A stretch of 64,000 nt of DNA from Emergomyces orientalis (Eukaryota; Ascomycota; Eurotiomycetes; Onygenales; Ajellomycetaceae): assembly GCA_002110485.1 (NCBI GenBank), contig MOWL01000067.1, positions 930,001 to 994,000 of the forward strand. Reading direction: 5' to 3'. The first letter of the stretch is position 1. Every line of letters starts with the position of its first letter. Positions 1 through 11,600 of the stretch are shown here, in pieces. The position numbers and the translations under genes are program-made. The notes under the pieces are model-generated. The model searched no databases, was not told the DNA's origin, and worked only from the letters and a program-made list of their open reading frames with translations.

Positions 1-2520
1 TTGAGTATCTTTGACGAACTTGGCAACGTGTACATGGGCAACAAAGAATAGAAAAGGCCTGAAGATTATTTCGTCGGCACCGGCAGTTGATTGATAGAAC
101 TGGAGCAAGAAGGTTCGTGTGGCCCTTCTAGTCATCTCTCTAGATTCCAGGTACTAGAGTCATCAAACCGTTTAAGAGAGGCGAATAAAGCATGGCCCGA
201 TACCCTTGCCGTAGACGAAACTGCATTGGGCATTGATGGCTGAGAATCATTCCTCATGTAAGTTGATGCATGCCTCATTATCCTTTGAGAACCAGGGATC
301 AAACGATTCCCATTTTGAATCGAGCCTCGAATTGTACTGGATGCTTGTGGAAACATGCAAGTTTACAAAGGAAAGTTGGAAAATCGGTGGAGCACCATGT
401 TCGCAGCCTGTACTAGGATATAGGTATCTACCACTTGGAATAACCAGCAAGGTCTTTGATCATTATGACCGGCATGAGGAGCATGGCGCTGGAACGTGTG
501 GGCGTGCCTTTCTCCCTGCATGTTTGGCAATGTATACGGTTACCGCTTCGAAAACTTTTCACGACCCCTGAAATTAGATGTCTCGCCGTAATTAAGGCCT
601 AGAAATTTCCAACGATAAACCGTGTTAAAGTCTCGAAAACGACTTGCAGTGTTTAAAAGGAAGGAAAATCGTGGGGCTAGGTGACAGAGAATGATGATAG
701 ATAGAAAGAACGAAAGTTATTGAAAGTTGCGGCGGAGCTGTATTAGAATTTGACAAGGATTCAGTTTCGTGGGCAGGAAATTAGTATTGGGGATTTTGGC
801 AACCTCATTGTTTCTTGCCAAAGTCGTGAGACATAATAGTACTTATCATTTAGGGGAGTAAAAGGTTCCAATTGAAACCTCCAACTCTTCTAACCCTAAT
901 TCAGCTCGAATATCTGTCCTTGTCCTGCCATTCGCAAAATGTATCCCTCTGAAAAAAAAAGCCTTAACTGTTTTGAACAGGGTTCTATTAAAGTGCAGCA
1001 GAATTTGTATTTATGGGCCCACAGCAGCGTGGGTTAACCCGGAGATTATCCAGTGCACTGGATGTGCGAATAGACGGGTACTCTGGAAACGCGAGCCGCC
1101 AGGCTTCGGTGTTACCAGAAAGAGTACACGGATGTCAAGAGGTACTAGGGAGGTATTGCATGTTTTGAAGTTGGTGATCTGGATTCATGCAGACAATTTG
1201 TATTCGCGCGTGGTACCCAGAGGTTATCAAACGGTCCAGAGCATCGCTTTTAGCCCGAGACCACGCAGCAATATAGGGTTGTACAGTACATGTTCATGTA
1301 CTGTACATACAATATCCGATTCATTGCACCAGTTCTCCCGCTTATCCGAGATGTTGTGTTAAGGTTAACCGTTGAGCGGTAAAGGATGACGGCGGACTGC
1401 GGCAGTTTATAATGCGTTGTGCTTCGCCCTCGCCGGGTTTCAGGCGCAAAATGGTCCGGCTATACATCTAGGCGTGATGAGTCGGTCGATGGGGTTTAGA
1501 TCTGGATTGCTGCTCCATTTCTTTTCTCGACCGTCGGGTCTATCCAAGCTTCCCAATGTGACACAGTCCTCCGGCCATGTTGGACAGAGGTCGGATCATT
1601 TCGAAGTGCCGCGAATAGCTGAATCATGTACCGAATACCATTATAGCTCTGTCAATCAGAGGTGGTTAATTACTTTGCTTTCGGAATAGATGACTGGTTG
1701 AAATGGGATAGGACTACTTCATCATGAATGAGATGTGGGAACGAGGGATGACGGCCAAACGCCATACTTCGCAATACAACAAGATTGCTACTGACGCGAG
1801 TACATCAAGTTCATAATAGTAAGCTACTGAAACATGAACTTAATACCGGGGGGATTTCTTTCTTGCACGACTGTGGACAGGAAGTCGATGGAGGGTCGAA
1901 AGTCATACTGGGTTGATGAATGGGAATTTCTTACAGACGATCGACGCATCATTCTTGAGACAAGCGCACCTCAGCACAAGGCATTTGATGGTGTTTTGAA
2001 ATTGCGTGTTGGCAATATACCCTTGCCATTGATTTGCATCTTCCAAAACTGCTTCAGTCGCAGTCCAATACGAATTTGGCATCTAATAATGTTACTCTGC
2101 CAGGGATGGTACTTCATCGGCGGAAAACCAAACCTCCGTGTTTATGGCGTCCCAGAAAAATCCCCGCCGGGTTCTGCCAAGACTAGTCCAATCCAAAAAG
2201 TCGATATCTTGTAGCGTCATGTGGGGGGTAAATATTCATAACCGAGTATGAATACCAAGGCCCTGTAGACTAAAACCACCAATGCCAAAAGTGACCGAGT
2301 TGGAAGATAATATTTAAGAGAGAATGAACACCCCGCCCCGCCGTTTCTAGTCAGTCAGGAAGAATGAAACCTTGTGGAGTGTGACTTGGCCCGGGTGTCG
2401 CTAACGGTTTTGGTAATGAATGCCGTAGTCACGAGAGGGCCAAGAATATTGGCCCAACACCCTCCCAGGACTCTCTTCAAATTTCCGTCAAAATTTCCCA
2501 AAAACGAATTGGCTGTTTAG
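1..2520. other. No recognisable gene (left flank)
   Basis: Open frames here are short, have no familiar motif and show no convincing exon-intron pattern. The frame at 1834-2214 (126 residues, plus strand) is the longest after those at 973-1362 and matches no family I know. The only structured element is the perfect palindrome at 1280-1307, listed separately. Position 1 cuts an unknown context, so an exon of a gene to the left cannot be excluded. Confidence 0.5.
1280..1307. repeat. Perfect 28-bp inverted repeat
   Basis: The left arm TGTACAGTACATG is followed by TT and then by its exact reverse complement CATGTACTGTACA: 13-bp arms and a 2-nt spacer with no mismatch. The next flanking bases do not pair. 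Either a transcript or single-stranded DNA could form a hairpin here. No coding frame explains it. It could be a dimeric transcription-factor site or the relic of a short inverted-repeat element. Confidence 0.85.
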
Positions 2521-3045
2521 TCAATCACGATAGTCGCACATGGGGGCATGTGAGACCAGCGGAATCACGGAGACGCGCGTATCGCGCATGGGACCGTTTC
2601 TTATCCCTAAGGACAAGTCATCACGGCTTGCAACCAAAAGCCCTTTGGTTAATTTGCTCCCCAGTGGGGATACGAAATAACAAGCGTACTGGTAATGGTT
2701 CATGGAAAGCAAAGTAATCCAACGTTCAAGCCAAAGTGACAGGTGTAGAGAAATATATCCCCATGGTAGCGACCAATCTTTATCGGTGCCATTGTATCCA
2801 TCGAAATAAACTATCGCCGCTAAAATGCCCAGTAATAAGAGCATTGACGTCCACAAGTACCAGGCACCATATGGAACAACTGCAAGCTCCGCCGGATGGC
2901 GCCCATAATATTCCGCGTCTATATAAATATGATCCATATCCCCACTTTTTAAACAGCTAGAACCAACCTTCACTCCTCGAGCCTCAAACATTAACCCAAG
3001 AGAAACTGACAATAAATGCCATAGAAAAGGCATTCTTATCATCAT
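2521..3045 (-). CDS. Doubtful ORF, one membrane-like segment
   Basis: A 174-residue frame with a strongly hydrophobic stretch near residues 60-82 (tryptophan-, leucine- and isoleucine-rich), followed by the acidic and aromatic motif FDGYNGTDKDW and then LPWG. That pattern loosely recalls the N-terminal membrane part of the fungal DUF3176 family, where a TM segment is followed by an FDG-type turn and a Pro-rich start of the next segment. The second and third membrane segments of that family are not clear, so if it is related it is a remnant. It starts 30 bp from the divergent start of the sulfotransferase-like gene. It may equally be a chance frame. Confidence 0.25.
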   Translation of the reverse strand: MMIRMPFLWHLLSVSLGLMFEARGVKVGSSCLKSGDMDHIYIDAEYYGRHPAELAVVPYGAWYLWTSMLLLLGILAAIVYFDGYNGTDKDWSLPWGYISLHLSLWLERWITLLSMNHYQYACYFVSPLGSKLTKGLLVASRDDLSLGIRNGPMRDTRVSVIPLVSHAPMCDYRD

Positions 3046-3074
3046 TTTCCAGCGAAGATTTAGTCACAACTGCA

Positions 3075-4094
3075 ATGGACGGGATTGAGCATTATGCTGA
3101 AGCCAAGGGCGGTCCGAGCCGTAATCGGGTGGCGCCTGTGAAGGTCTTGTGCCTTGGGCCTCCAAGGACAGGGGCACGCTGTGCGTTAACATCTTCGTGC
3201 CCTATGTTACTGATTGCTAACAGAGCCTATTTTGTTCAGCTATCCAAACCGCCCTAGGAAAACTGGGATATCACGAAACTTACTATTTCACGTCTTCTGT
3301 CAATAACCAATCACAAGATACGCAAAAATGGTTGGATGCCTTTGACGCGGTGTTTCAAGGGACAGGGAACTTCGGGAAAGGAGACTTTGATCGTTTATTC
3401 ACAGGTTACCAGGTGAGAAGAAGGAATCACCATGGAAGTATTGGTTAGCTCCCCGTTCTGACGCTTAACCGCTGGTAACTAGGCCGTTGTTGGACGCCCG
3501 TGTTGTGCATTCGCCCCACAGTTGATCAAGGCATATCCGGATGCAAAGGTAATTCTAAACACCCGGGATGTTGACGAATGGTATATGTAAGTAATAACAT
3601 GGTTTTCTTTTCCGTATTTGAGGCTCTTCTCCATGAAGGCTTTCAGCAATGAGAAGACACCGCTGATTTCCGTAAGCAGGTCCTGGATCAGGCTCATCAA
3701 AGCGAGGAGGGCCGAAGAACAAGAGCAAAGTGAAGTGAATACTGATACTGCGGATCCACAGAAAGTGGCAGCAAAAATGCTGAGAGATAGAATTTTGTTT
3801 GCCTTCTTTCAAGGTGATTTTATTAATACGGCAAAGGCTGCATTCAAGGCCCATTTCAATGCAATCTGCGAGCTCGTACCAAAAGACATGCTGTTGATAT
3901 ATGATATCAAGGACGGATGGAATCCTCTGTGTGAATTCCTTGAGAAACCTGTTCCTTCGGAGCCATTCCCTGGGCATGACACTCTAGAAGTTTTCAAAGA
4001 ACTGCAGCCCAGTCACGCCAACGCGAAAGCAGCAGAATTGAAGCCGCTCCATCACAGCGTGGTGGACGTTCCCCGGGCCGGTGTTGAAGCTTAG
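3075..4094 (+). CDS. Sulfotransferase-like P-loop protein (fungal Sulfotransfer_4 type)
   Basis: Four exons join in frame: 3075-3180, 3240-3412, 3483-3586 and 3647-4094 (276 residues), with introns of 59, 70 and 60 nt. The N-terminus carries the PAPS-type loop VLCLGPPRTGARS. Further on come the family features VILNTRDVDEWY (central strand with Arg and Asp) and, near the C-terminus, GWNPLCEFLEKPVP followed by PFPGHD. Together they identify the fungal family often mislabelled NAD-dependent epimerase and now placed among P-loop sulfotransferases. Family members normally have RTGT in the loop; this one has RTGA. Substrate is unknown. The acceptor of the third intron is inferred: the alternative after 3622 would leave a 36-nt intron, while 3646 gives a normal size and stays in frame. 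The start is the first ATG upstream of the P-loop. Confidence 0.85.
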
Positions 4095-4645
4095 AACTAG
4101 TTCCACGTGAGGCTTGCTGTATGAATACCTGTTTTCATAATATGCCGAAAATGGCCTATTTCTGCATTCCCTCCAGAGGCCTTTTGATTAACCGGGCGCA
4201 TCTTGTCACTTTGCCTCAATGCTGTTAGTTGAAAGTATAAGTAACTGCATGACACGTGACGGAAGGTGGGGAATAATGAATATATTTTCATCTTACCAGG
4301 AGCACGTCTGCAACATTTCATCGAGTGTAGCTGCTAGAATGTCGGATTGCAAAACTGCCTAATGGTTGAACGGGGTGGTTGAGGGGCTGAATGAAATGCC
4401 GCAGGGGTTTTTTGCCGAAAATATTTAAGTTATGGGGCGATCGGCGCCGAGGTTCAAAATGGCAATCCACGGAATCCCAGCTCCCAGCAGCTGAGATAGT
4501 CGCTACTTCAACATCAATTAAATAAACTACACGGGATAGACGGTGCTTCCAATGCTTTGATACATTGTAATTTTTCCAAATTTCGCGGCCTATTCACTAA
4601 TTGTCTCTTCCCAAATACCTTCACAAGAGATACTCGTGGGCTACC
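4095..4645. other. Spacer between two plus-strand genes
   Basis: About 550 bp between the sulfotransferase-like stop and the ATG of the enoyl-CoA hydratase-family gene. It should hold the terminator of the first and the promoter of the second. CACGTG cores occur at about 4104 and 4254. I see no gene or repeat. Confidence 0.5.
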
Positions 4646-5682
4646 ATGACTTACCAAAACCTCATGCTCTCCCGCATCCCGAACGCGCCTTCGACCACAC
4701 CTACAACAACGGACGACCCCCAAATATACCTGATTACTCTTCGGAAGGCCCCTGAAAATCGTATTGCGACTGTCTTTGCACAGGAGATTATCCGCGCATT
4801 GCGAGATGTGGAGCGGATAGTTGAGGCCGCCGGGAAGAACGAGCAAGGAGCGGGGGTTGGGGCAGCTGTGATCATCCGGGGGAGGGGGAGAAGTTTTGGA
4901 GTACGGTTAGTTCTTTTATATGGAATTTAAAATGGAATTCTTGGGGAATTCTGGTTCTTGTTTACTTGTAAAATAGGTTCTAGATTGTTTGGTTTTGGCA
5001 ATATTTGTTATTTTGAAAATTTATGGGATTGAATGCAGCTGAGGATTCTAACGAACTATAAATATTGATTGCAACAGGGCTTGGATCTCGATGAAGCCGA
5101 GCGAGATCCTTTTTCAAATACAGACGGCTATTTCCCGGTTGGTCCACCTCCCCAGCCAGCGCCGTTAACGGCGAAGAGTTGTGAGAGAACCCCCAGCTAA
5201 CCTATACTCGATGCTAGCTCCTGCATACGATTCTCGATTACCCATATCCAACAATAGCATTACTGAACGGTCATACATTTGGTGGAGCATGTCCATTAGC
5301 CCTTGCCCACGATTATCGAATCATGAATTCTCGCCGGGGGTTTTTTTCCATGCCACCCGTCAATATCGGCGTCCACTTCCCTGGAATCGGATATCTCGCA
5401 CGTTTGAAACTCCGTCCCGAAATTGCGCGAAGGATGCTGCTAGAAGCACATAAATGGACTGGAAAGGAGGCGCTGGCGGATGGAATTGTAGATCAAACAG
5501 CCGAACCAGAAGACATGTTAGAAACGGCAATTGAAATCGCACGGAAATGGGCACCCAAGGCGAAGATGGGTGTGTATTCCGTGCTACGACAGGAATTATG
5601 GGGCGAGGCTGCTCGGATATTCCAAAGTATCAGCTACGTCCATCACCGCAGGACCGTTTTGCCTCCCAAAGTGAAAATCTGA
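4646..5682 (+). CDS. Enoyl-CoA hydratase/isomerase family protein (crotonase fold)
   Basis: Exons 4646-4900, 5078-5137 and 5218-5682 join in phase 0 to 259 residues. The introns are 177 and 80 nt; the first has a CTAAC branch site and donor GTACGG, the second donor GTTGGT. The start is the ATG at 4646, just before MTYQNLMLSRIPNAP. Splicing restores the family core: the segment entering GGLDLDEA, then LLHTILDYPYPTIALLNGHT and FGGACPLALAHDYRIM. The last segment matches the crotonase oxyanion-hole region, and ARRMLLEAHKWTGKEALADG is the usual C-terminal helix pair. This resembles the fungal subgroup of peroxisomal delta3,delta2-enoyl-CoA isomerase-like proteins, so a role in fatty-acid beta-oxidation is likely. 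I see no PTS1 tripeptide: the protein ends in LPPKVKI, so peroxisomal targeting is not shown. Exact reaction undetermined. Confidence 0.88.
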
Positions 5683-5769
5683 TCCCATGTTAATATGTAA
5701 AATAAATACAACCCGCCCCCGAAATATATATTCATTTTATGCACAAATAATGCCCTGAATATATTCCAA

Positions 5770-7988
5770 TCACATTCGTCGAAATGTGTTCCCTGACGCA
5801 CTCCTGCGGTCCTTTGAGTGTCTGGAGGATCCACTGTTCTCAGGCACAAATGCGGGCTTGGGGCGAGACTTTGACTGTGGGGCAAATGTAACTGTTTTTT
5901 CTCCAACTGCATTATTCTTCGATGGGCGATCTTTCGTTCGCGATTTGTGTACCCTGGATTCAAATGACTTATCTCGCGCGTGAGTAACTTTAGATGACGA
6001 TGATACTTGCATTCGCGGCGGGGGACGCTTGCTCTTTTTGTAAGAGACTGTAGATATTCGCCCAGAGGACTTGGCTTTGGCGGGTTTGTCATCTTCGCTG
6101 GACTCTCCCTCCGAGCTAGATCCAGGGATCTCATCGATTGCCTCTTCTTCGACAGCTGTTAACCCTCGCTCTGGTCTGGTGGCAGCAGCTGTCACCACAG
6201 TGCTTGGGTTTAGATCACGGAATTCCCTCGATGTCTCATCTACGGCGAAGTCTTCATCTTCGAACAGCTTAGCGAATCGGGAATCGCTGAGAAGATTATC
6301 TGGATGGCTTGGTTGAGATGTTTCAGCTTCGGTGGCCGTCGCATTGGCCATGCCCTCGTCACCTCCTCGCTCCAGAACACGTTGAGCTCGTCGTCGTTCA
6401 TTCCGGTCTTCTTTTTCAAGAAGTTTTTCGGCGAGTTTTTTATTCACCTTCACCGAAACCTTCTTCTTGCCCCGGATGCGGCTTTCACGCTCTTGGTCAA
6501 TCTTTTCTTTTACTCGTTTTGCTCTTTCTTCCTCCCAAACGAATGGATTGGAAATTAATCGCGCCTCCTCATATAATCTCTGCGCAACGAAGTATCCATG
6601 CATGTAGGGCCGTAAAAGAGTAGTGCTGCCAATCAAATGATCCAGATTGAGACTTCGCAGTTGTGGGACTGTCAAGAACTTAAAATTGTCATAAACAGAG
6701 CCAGCCTGGCCAGCGAAGGCCTGAGGATCATTGGGATCTTCGGCCATTTCTTCCACAATGTTATCCAAGAAGGCACACCATTTCGGGGCCGGCCCAAGTT
6801 GGGGGATGAAAAATGCGTGTTGTTGTCGTCCTTCGTTGGCAGTCAGAATCATACCACTGTCTTTACACCAGGCCACACTATTGATATCAACTGCCGGCTC
6901 CACGGAGGTCCAAGGCTTTCCATCTCGAGCGTCCCATATTTTTATAATCCGCTTATCTGAAGTGAGAATTTTGGGTTCTAAGGTTTGTTCACGGGTTGCA
7001 ATCGATGGAGTGAGGAAATTAATTGTGTGAATCGGATAACCGTATCCTTGGTCCTTTTTTAAGAGCGGGGTAGGGGATCGGAGGTCGAACAGATGTATAA
7101 GGCCTTGGGAGGACCCTGTGGCGAGCGTCAGTCCAGATCGATGGAATTCAAGGGCGGTGATCTCTGATTTAGTATCGTCCAACTGGGAGTCAGTTGGTGG
7201 TAACAAAATGCCTGCCCTGGCTCTAGCTCTAGGGTCCCATAATTCCACAGTTCCAATAGATGTGCCAAATGCGAGAAGATTGTGGCTTTCTTCAGCTATA
7301 GCAGCTGTGTTCACACTCCCAGTGTTGATTCCCCCTTGCAGTGCGCCCCCACCGGCAGAGGAAAAGTCGTCACCGCCAACCTCAATTTCATACGCCTTCA
7401 TGTACCGTCCTTGTTCTAAATTCAGCCTATATACTTCACCCATGCCGTCTTGATTCACGCCGACGGATGGTATAAGCGCCTCGGTTGATTGTCTGTCGTA
7501 TATCAAGTCACGGCCATATCTGGGCAATCGTGTGGTGTAATGGCAACCGGAGGGTGTATGAAACTCAAGTGATCGATCGGCCTGCAGATGCAAAGATTTC
7601 GAGTAATCTGACGATAATAATAAAAATGTCGTATTCAAGGAAATGGTGTGGCGAGCGAAGGAAAGTGACAAATGTGGTAGATAGTGTGTATGTATCTGCG
7701 GCTTGTACGTACCTAGTGTTGATTAAATCAGCAGCATACTACATTGCGTATATGAAAGGGTTAGATCCTACCGGTACTCATTACCCACTGGCCATCTTCA
7801 CTGACTCGAATACATTGACTGGCTTCCTCGAATTCGAAGTCTTGGAGAAGCTCAACCCTGTTCGCGTATTCTGGGTCGTTCTTGAGACTCCGCTTCCGCT
7901 TTCTAGCAAGCCATTCGGGAAGCGGTCGCGCGGTTGAGGAACCGGATATAGTGTACACAGGGACACTGGAGGAATTTGACAGCTTCAT
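5770..7988 (-). CDS. ENP2: Ribosome biogenesis protein ENP2 (NOL10), WD40 and NUC153 domains
   Basis: Two exons, 7988-7772 and 7712-5770 on the minus strand, give 719 residues; the single 59-nt intron has donor GTAGGA and acceptor CTAG. The N-terminus begins MKLSNSSSVPVYTISGSSTA and runs into PLPEWLARKRKRSLKND, a hallmark of ENP2/NOL10. WD40 repeats follow (for example GTSIGTVELWDPRARA, TGSSQGLIHLFDLRSP, SDKRIIKIWDARDGKPW). After a Lys- and Glu-rich segment comes the NUC153 motif around SDSRFAKLFEDEDFAVDE. The tail is basic and Ser-rich, as expected of a nucleolar protein. In yeast, Enp2 is an essential U3/90S pre-ribosome factor for 18S rRNA maturation. It is head-to-head with MED13 and tail-to-tail with the enoyl-CoA hydratase gene, with only 87 bp between their stop codons. 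Confidence 0.97.
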
Positions 7989-8632
7989 AGCTGCGATACC
8001 TTCAATGGTTCTGCCAAATCCGCGAAGTGTTCAGTAGACTCCTTTCAAGTGTCATAAGAATCCGGAATTTCAATTCTTGAAACTTATTAAACAAAACTAA
8101 AAAAACCTAAAAAAAAAAAGATTAGATAAAATGTTTGATCTAGAGGCAAATGCGCCAAGTGATTCAGCAATATCACGTGGCTAACTAGCCCGATTTGGCT
8201 GCAGCTTTCCTCTGGAACGCCAAGCCTTGATGCTCTGGGGAACCATTTGTTCGATATCAAACCTACGTCTGGGGCGGAGTTCTTGGGTCTATGGAAGAGA
8301 TGGACCATGTTCAAGGTCGCCTCCTCTTTTGTATAGGTATTCAGCATTCGGGATCTCAATGTCTACAGCTGATCCCATATAAAGCACGTCTCCATCATCA
8401 TTTGTTGAGTGGCTTGGCATCAACCGCCCAAAATATCCGACGATCGCGACAGCCCAGGTTCGTGTAGATCGCTGGTTACGAAGCGGAATATTTGTCCCTA
8501 AACTTAGCCTATATGTCATTATCATACTTTCGATATGCATCTTGACCCAGTGGTCTCATTCCTCGGAAACTTTTACATTCTATTGGTGGCCAATCGAAAT
8601 CTTTTTCAAGGGTCTTCGGAGGCTCGCCCAGC
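7989..8632. promoter_or_regulatory. Divergent promoter of ENP2 and MED13
   Basis: The 644 bp between the two start codons must contain both promoters. It includes an A-rich tract near 8098-8120 on the ENP2 side and the E-box listed at 8171-8180. I see no further gene. Confidence 0.7.
8171..8180 (-). promoter_or_regulatory. E-box CCACGTGATA upstream of ENP2
   Basis: Read toward ENP2, the sequence is CCACGTGATA and starts about 190 bp before the ENP2 ATG. The same 10-mer lies about 210 bp upstream of the bL33m ATG in the same orientation relative to its gene. CACGTG cores bind bHLH proteins such as Cbf1 in yeast. The site is seen; the function is inferred. Confidence 0.5.
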
Positions 8633-11600
8633 ATGGATTTCCCAGCTGGAGCGCTCACCAATTTTCGTGCTATTGTAAGTTAAGTCGTAGACTGCTGTTA
8701 TTTTTTTATATTTTCTAATCAGTATGGGAAGGATGGCTTCTTCCATATATTCTGGAGAATCTACTCTAGGGTAGCACCCGAATCACCTGAGTCACAGTTT
8801 GCATCCGTGGAAAACCCAGCTCTTAGGAACTCAAACGAAATCCGGAGCTCCTTACTTGCCTTGCGAAACATAGGCTGTCTTGTTTCACAGCTGGCTAGCA
8901 GGTCTGAGTTGTGGATATTCTCCACCAACCCTAACTTCGCTGCCTTGAGGCAGGTGTCAAAGAACCGAAAGTCAGGGGAAGACCTGATTGTTGCTGGGAA
9001 CACAACATTCCTAAGTACACTTCTCACATATGTTACGCTTCACACATGATATAGACTAATTTTCTAATTAGATGCCGCATCTGGTGTTAACACAGCAGCG
9101 GAGATCAAACACCGGCTGCTATCTGATCCTGAATCCAGTATATTTAATAGCGCGACAACGCAGAATAATTTAATGCCCAACTTCGGTGAATATTCACAAT
9201 TGCAAGGCCTTGCAACCTATTCTGCTTTTTATGAGGCGTTTATTTCTGCGACGTCCACGGCTCTTACCCTACATTTTACAAAACAGCAAAAGGTGATCCC
9301 ACTTGGGACTCGAACTCTATATACTTCTCTTGACGAAAACGGTCATCAAAGCGGCGAGGATGATCCACCTTGTACACGAAAGTCTACTTCATTTCTTTCA
9401 ACTCTTGATATAAATATGACATCTAAAGGCAGACTCGTTATATCTTTGGGTACTTTACCACAACCTGGACTAGAGCAATTGCGTCATTGTTCGGAATCTG
9501 ATATACCCGCCACTTGCCTGAACGATGATTTGTGGTTAGCACCTTCTGGGATACTGTGCAGGCTCACATCCATTAACGAATGTCGATCGACTCAATCAAA
9601 CATTATTTCTCCTGGCTATGTTGGGACCACCCCTCACGAAACTGAACTTCCAACTCGCAAAAAGGTTGCTAATATACCAGAATGGAAGAGAACTGTGACT
9701 GAATGGCTCAAGATATTTGGCTTGTACCTAAACGATCCGGAAACAGAGTTTTGGGTTGGAGTCGAAATTAACACATCAGACCGTCCGTTTCATGACATAT
9801 TTTCCAAGTCAGCTTGGAATCATCAAGCAACACCTCCATTTATCCAAATTTTATGGCCCGCAAAACTATGTTTCACCAGGTCACGTTCCAAAACAAACGT
9901 CCCTATCAATCCCACTGAGTTCTTCTCAGGTCAGGCTGAGAGTCCATTGCAGTTCGCGGAAAGATGGGTAAACGAGCCTTTTCCGATTGGTCAACCATTC
10001 GGTCAAAATAAAACCGCGGACGGTTCAAGCGAGCTTGAAAAACAACAACTTAAAACCTCAGAGCCATCTCCTCTGAGGCTTGATCACTCAGACATGCCAG
10101 AAAGCTTAGCAAGAACGATTAACCTACCGGAAGCGCAACTTGCTAGTGCTGTATATCCAACCCCACCAGGTGGTGCCCTCACTCAAAATACCGGAGTAGG
10201 CATCGTATCAGAGGCTCTTGGAACATCTACTATTGATGCACTAAATTACCCACCCACGCAAAGTGAGTCAGTCTATAACGAGACCAGTGGGCCTACAGCA
10301 TACTTCCGTGGAAACTCAGAGCTATTGCCTACTAGTTTAGATGCCGCATCATCTGAACTCGGAATTGGATCGGGTCTTTATGATACTGCGGCTGATGAGG
10401 ACCTTTTTGGAGACATGGATGTCGCGAATTTTGACTCCAAGGGTATCACGGAGGCCGACTTTAACTTTTTCGATGAACCCGACTTTGCTGGGCTGACGGG
10501 TGACCTTGATATGAAAACCGGACAACCAGAAACACTGCAACAACATGCCGAATCTAATCTCGCTACACCATATAACTCCAATGCCGCCATGTCGATACCT
10601 GAACCTGATCACTCAAATACTGATCAAAGTCACCCTCTTAGTACTAGCAACGGCGATGCCAGCGTCAAAAACTCCACGGTCAGCGCTTTGATTGCAACAG
10701 CAGGTGAGGGTCAAATATCTGGGGGAACTGCTGAGCTTGACCAGGTTGTTGCAACGGATGGCCCAAGGAGACGACTAATTAGCCCGCCCCTCAGCCCAGT
10801 TCAAATCAAGAAGATTTTGTCTCCGGACGTATCCACGCTTCTAGAATCGAAATCATTCAAATCAGAAATCATTAGGTTACGTTCAGTGCAAAATCAGTAT
10901 AGCCCGGTCGTATTTCAACCAAGGTTGTGGTCTTCGGACAAAAAGTATAGAATGGATGGGAGATTTTGGTTTACCCCGGGAAGAGCATATATAACTTCTA
11001 ACTTGGGCAGCTATCCATCTGATATCCCAACGATTGGCTTTCCAGAAAAGGGAAGGAAAGGAAGGCCGAAACCTCCACCAATCCATACATCTACCAGACC
11101 TCTTGTCTCTGATAACGCCCCAGAGACAGAGTTACAATCCCCATCAGCGTCGTCTTCTGACTCTAGCGATTATGGTAGCGGCACTGACCGTGGATCAAAC
11201 GAAAGTTCGCCACGTATTACCTCATTTCACTCTAAAAGAAAGCGTGATTATGAAGGCTGCGGAAATTCTACACCGTCATCATTAGGAAGACATACACAAG
11301 CCTCTGATGTGGATAACAAGCCCCTGAATGAACATCAGATCGCGTTATTAGGGGTGTTTCTTTCCGAAGCTGTCGATTGGCCCCTTACAGGCTATTTCTC
11401 AAGGAAAAAAAACGATGTGTTTCCAGTGTTTTCGCGAAGAGAAGATCTCCTCCAGGCAGCGCAGCTGGTAGTTGACCAAATCACGCAATCCAGCTTGCTC
11501 CATATCCACGATGATTTACACAAGCCTGAATGGGCGGATTGGGACGATGTACTGTCACGAAGTTTATTTGACAACAGTGATGGCTTGGGTCATATGTCTA

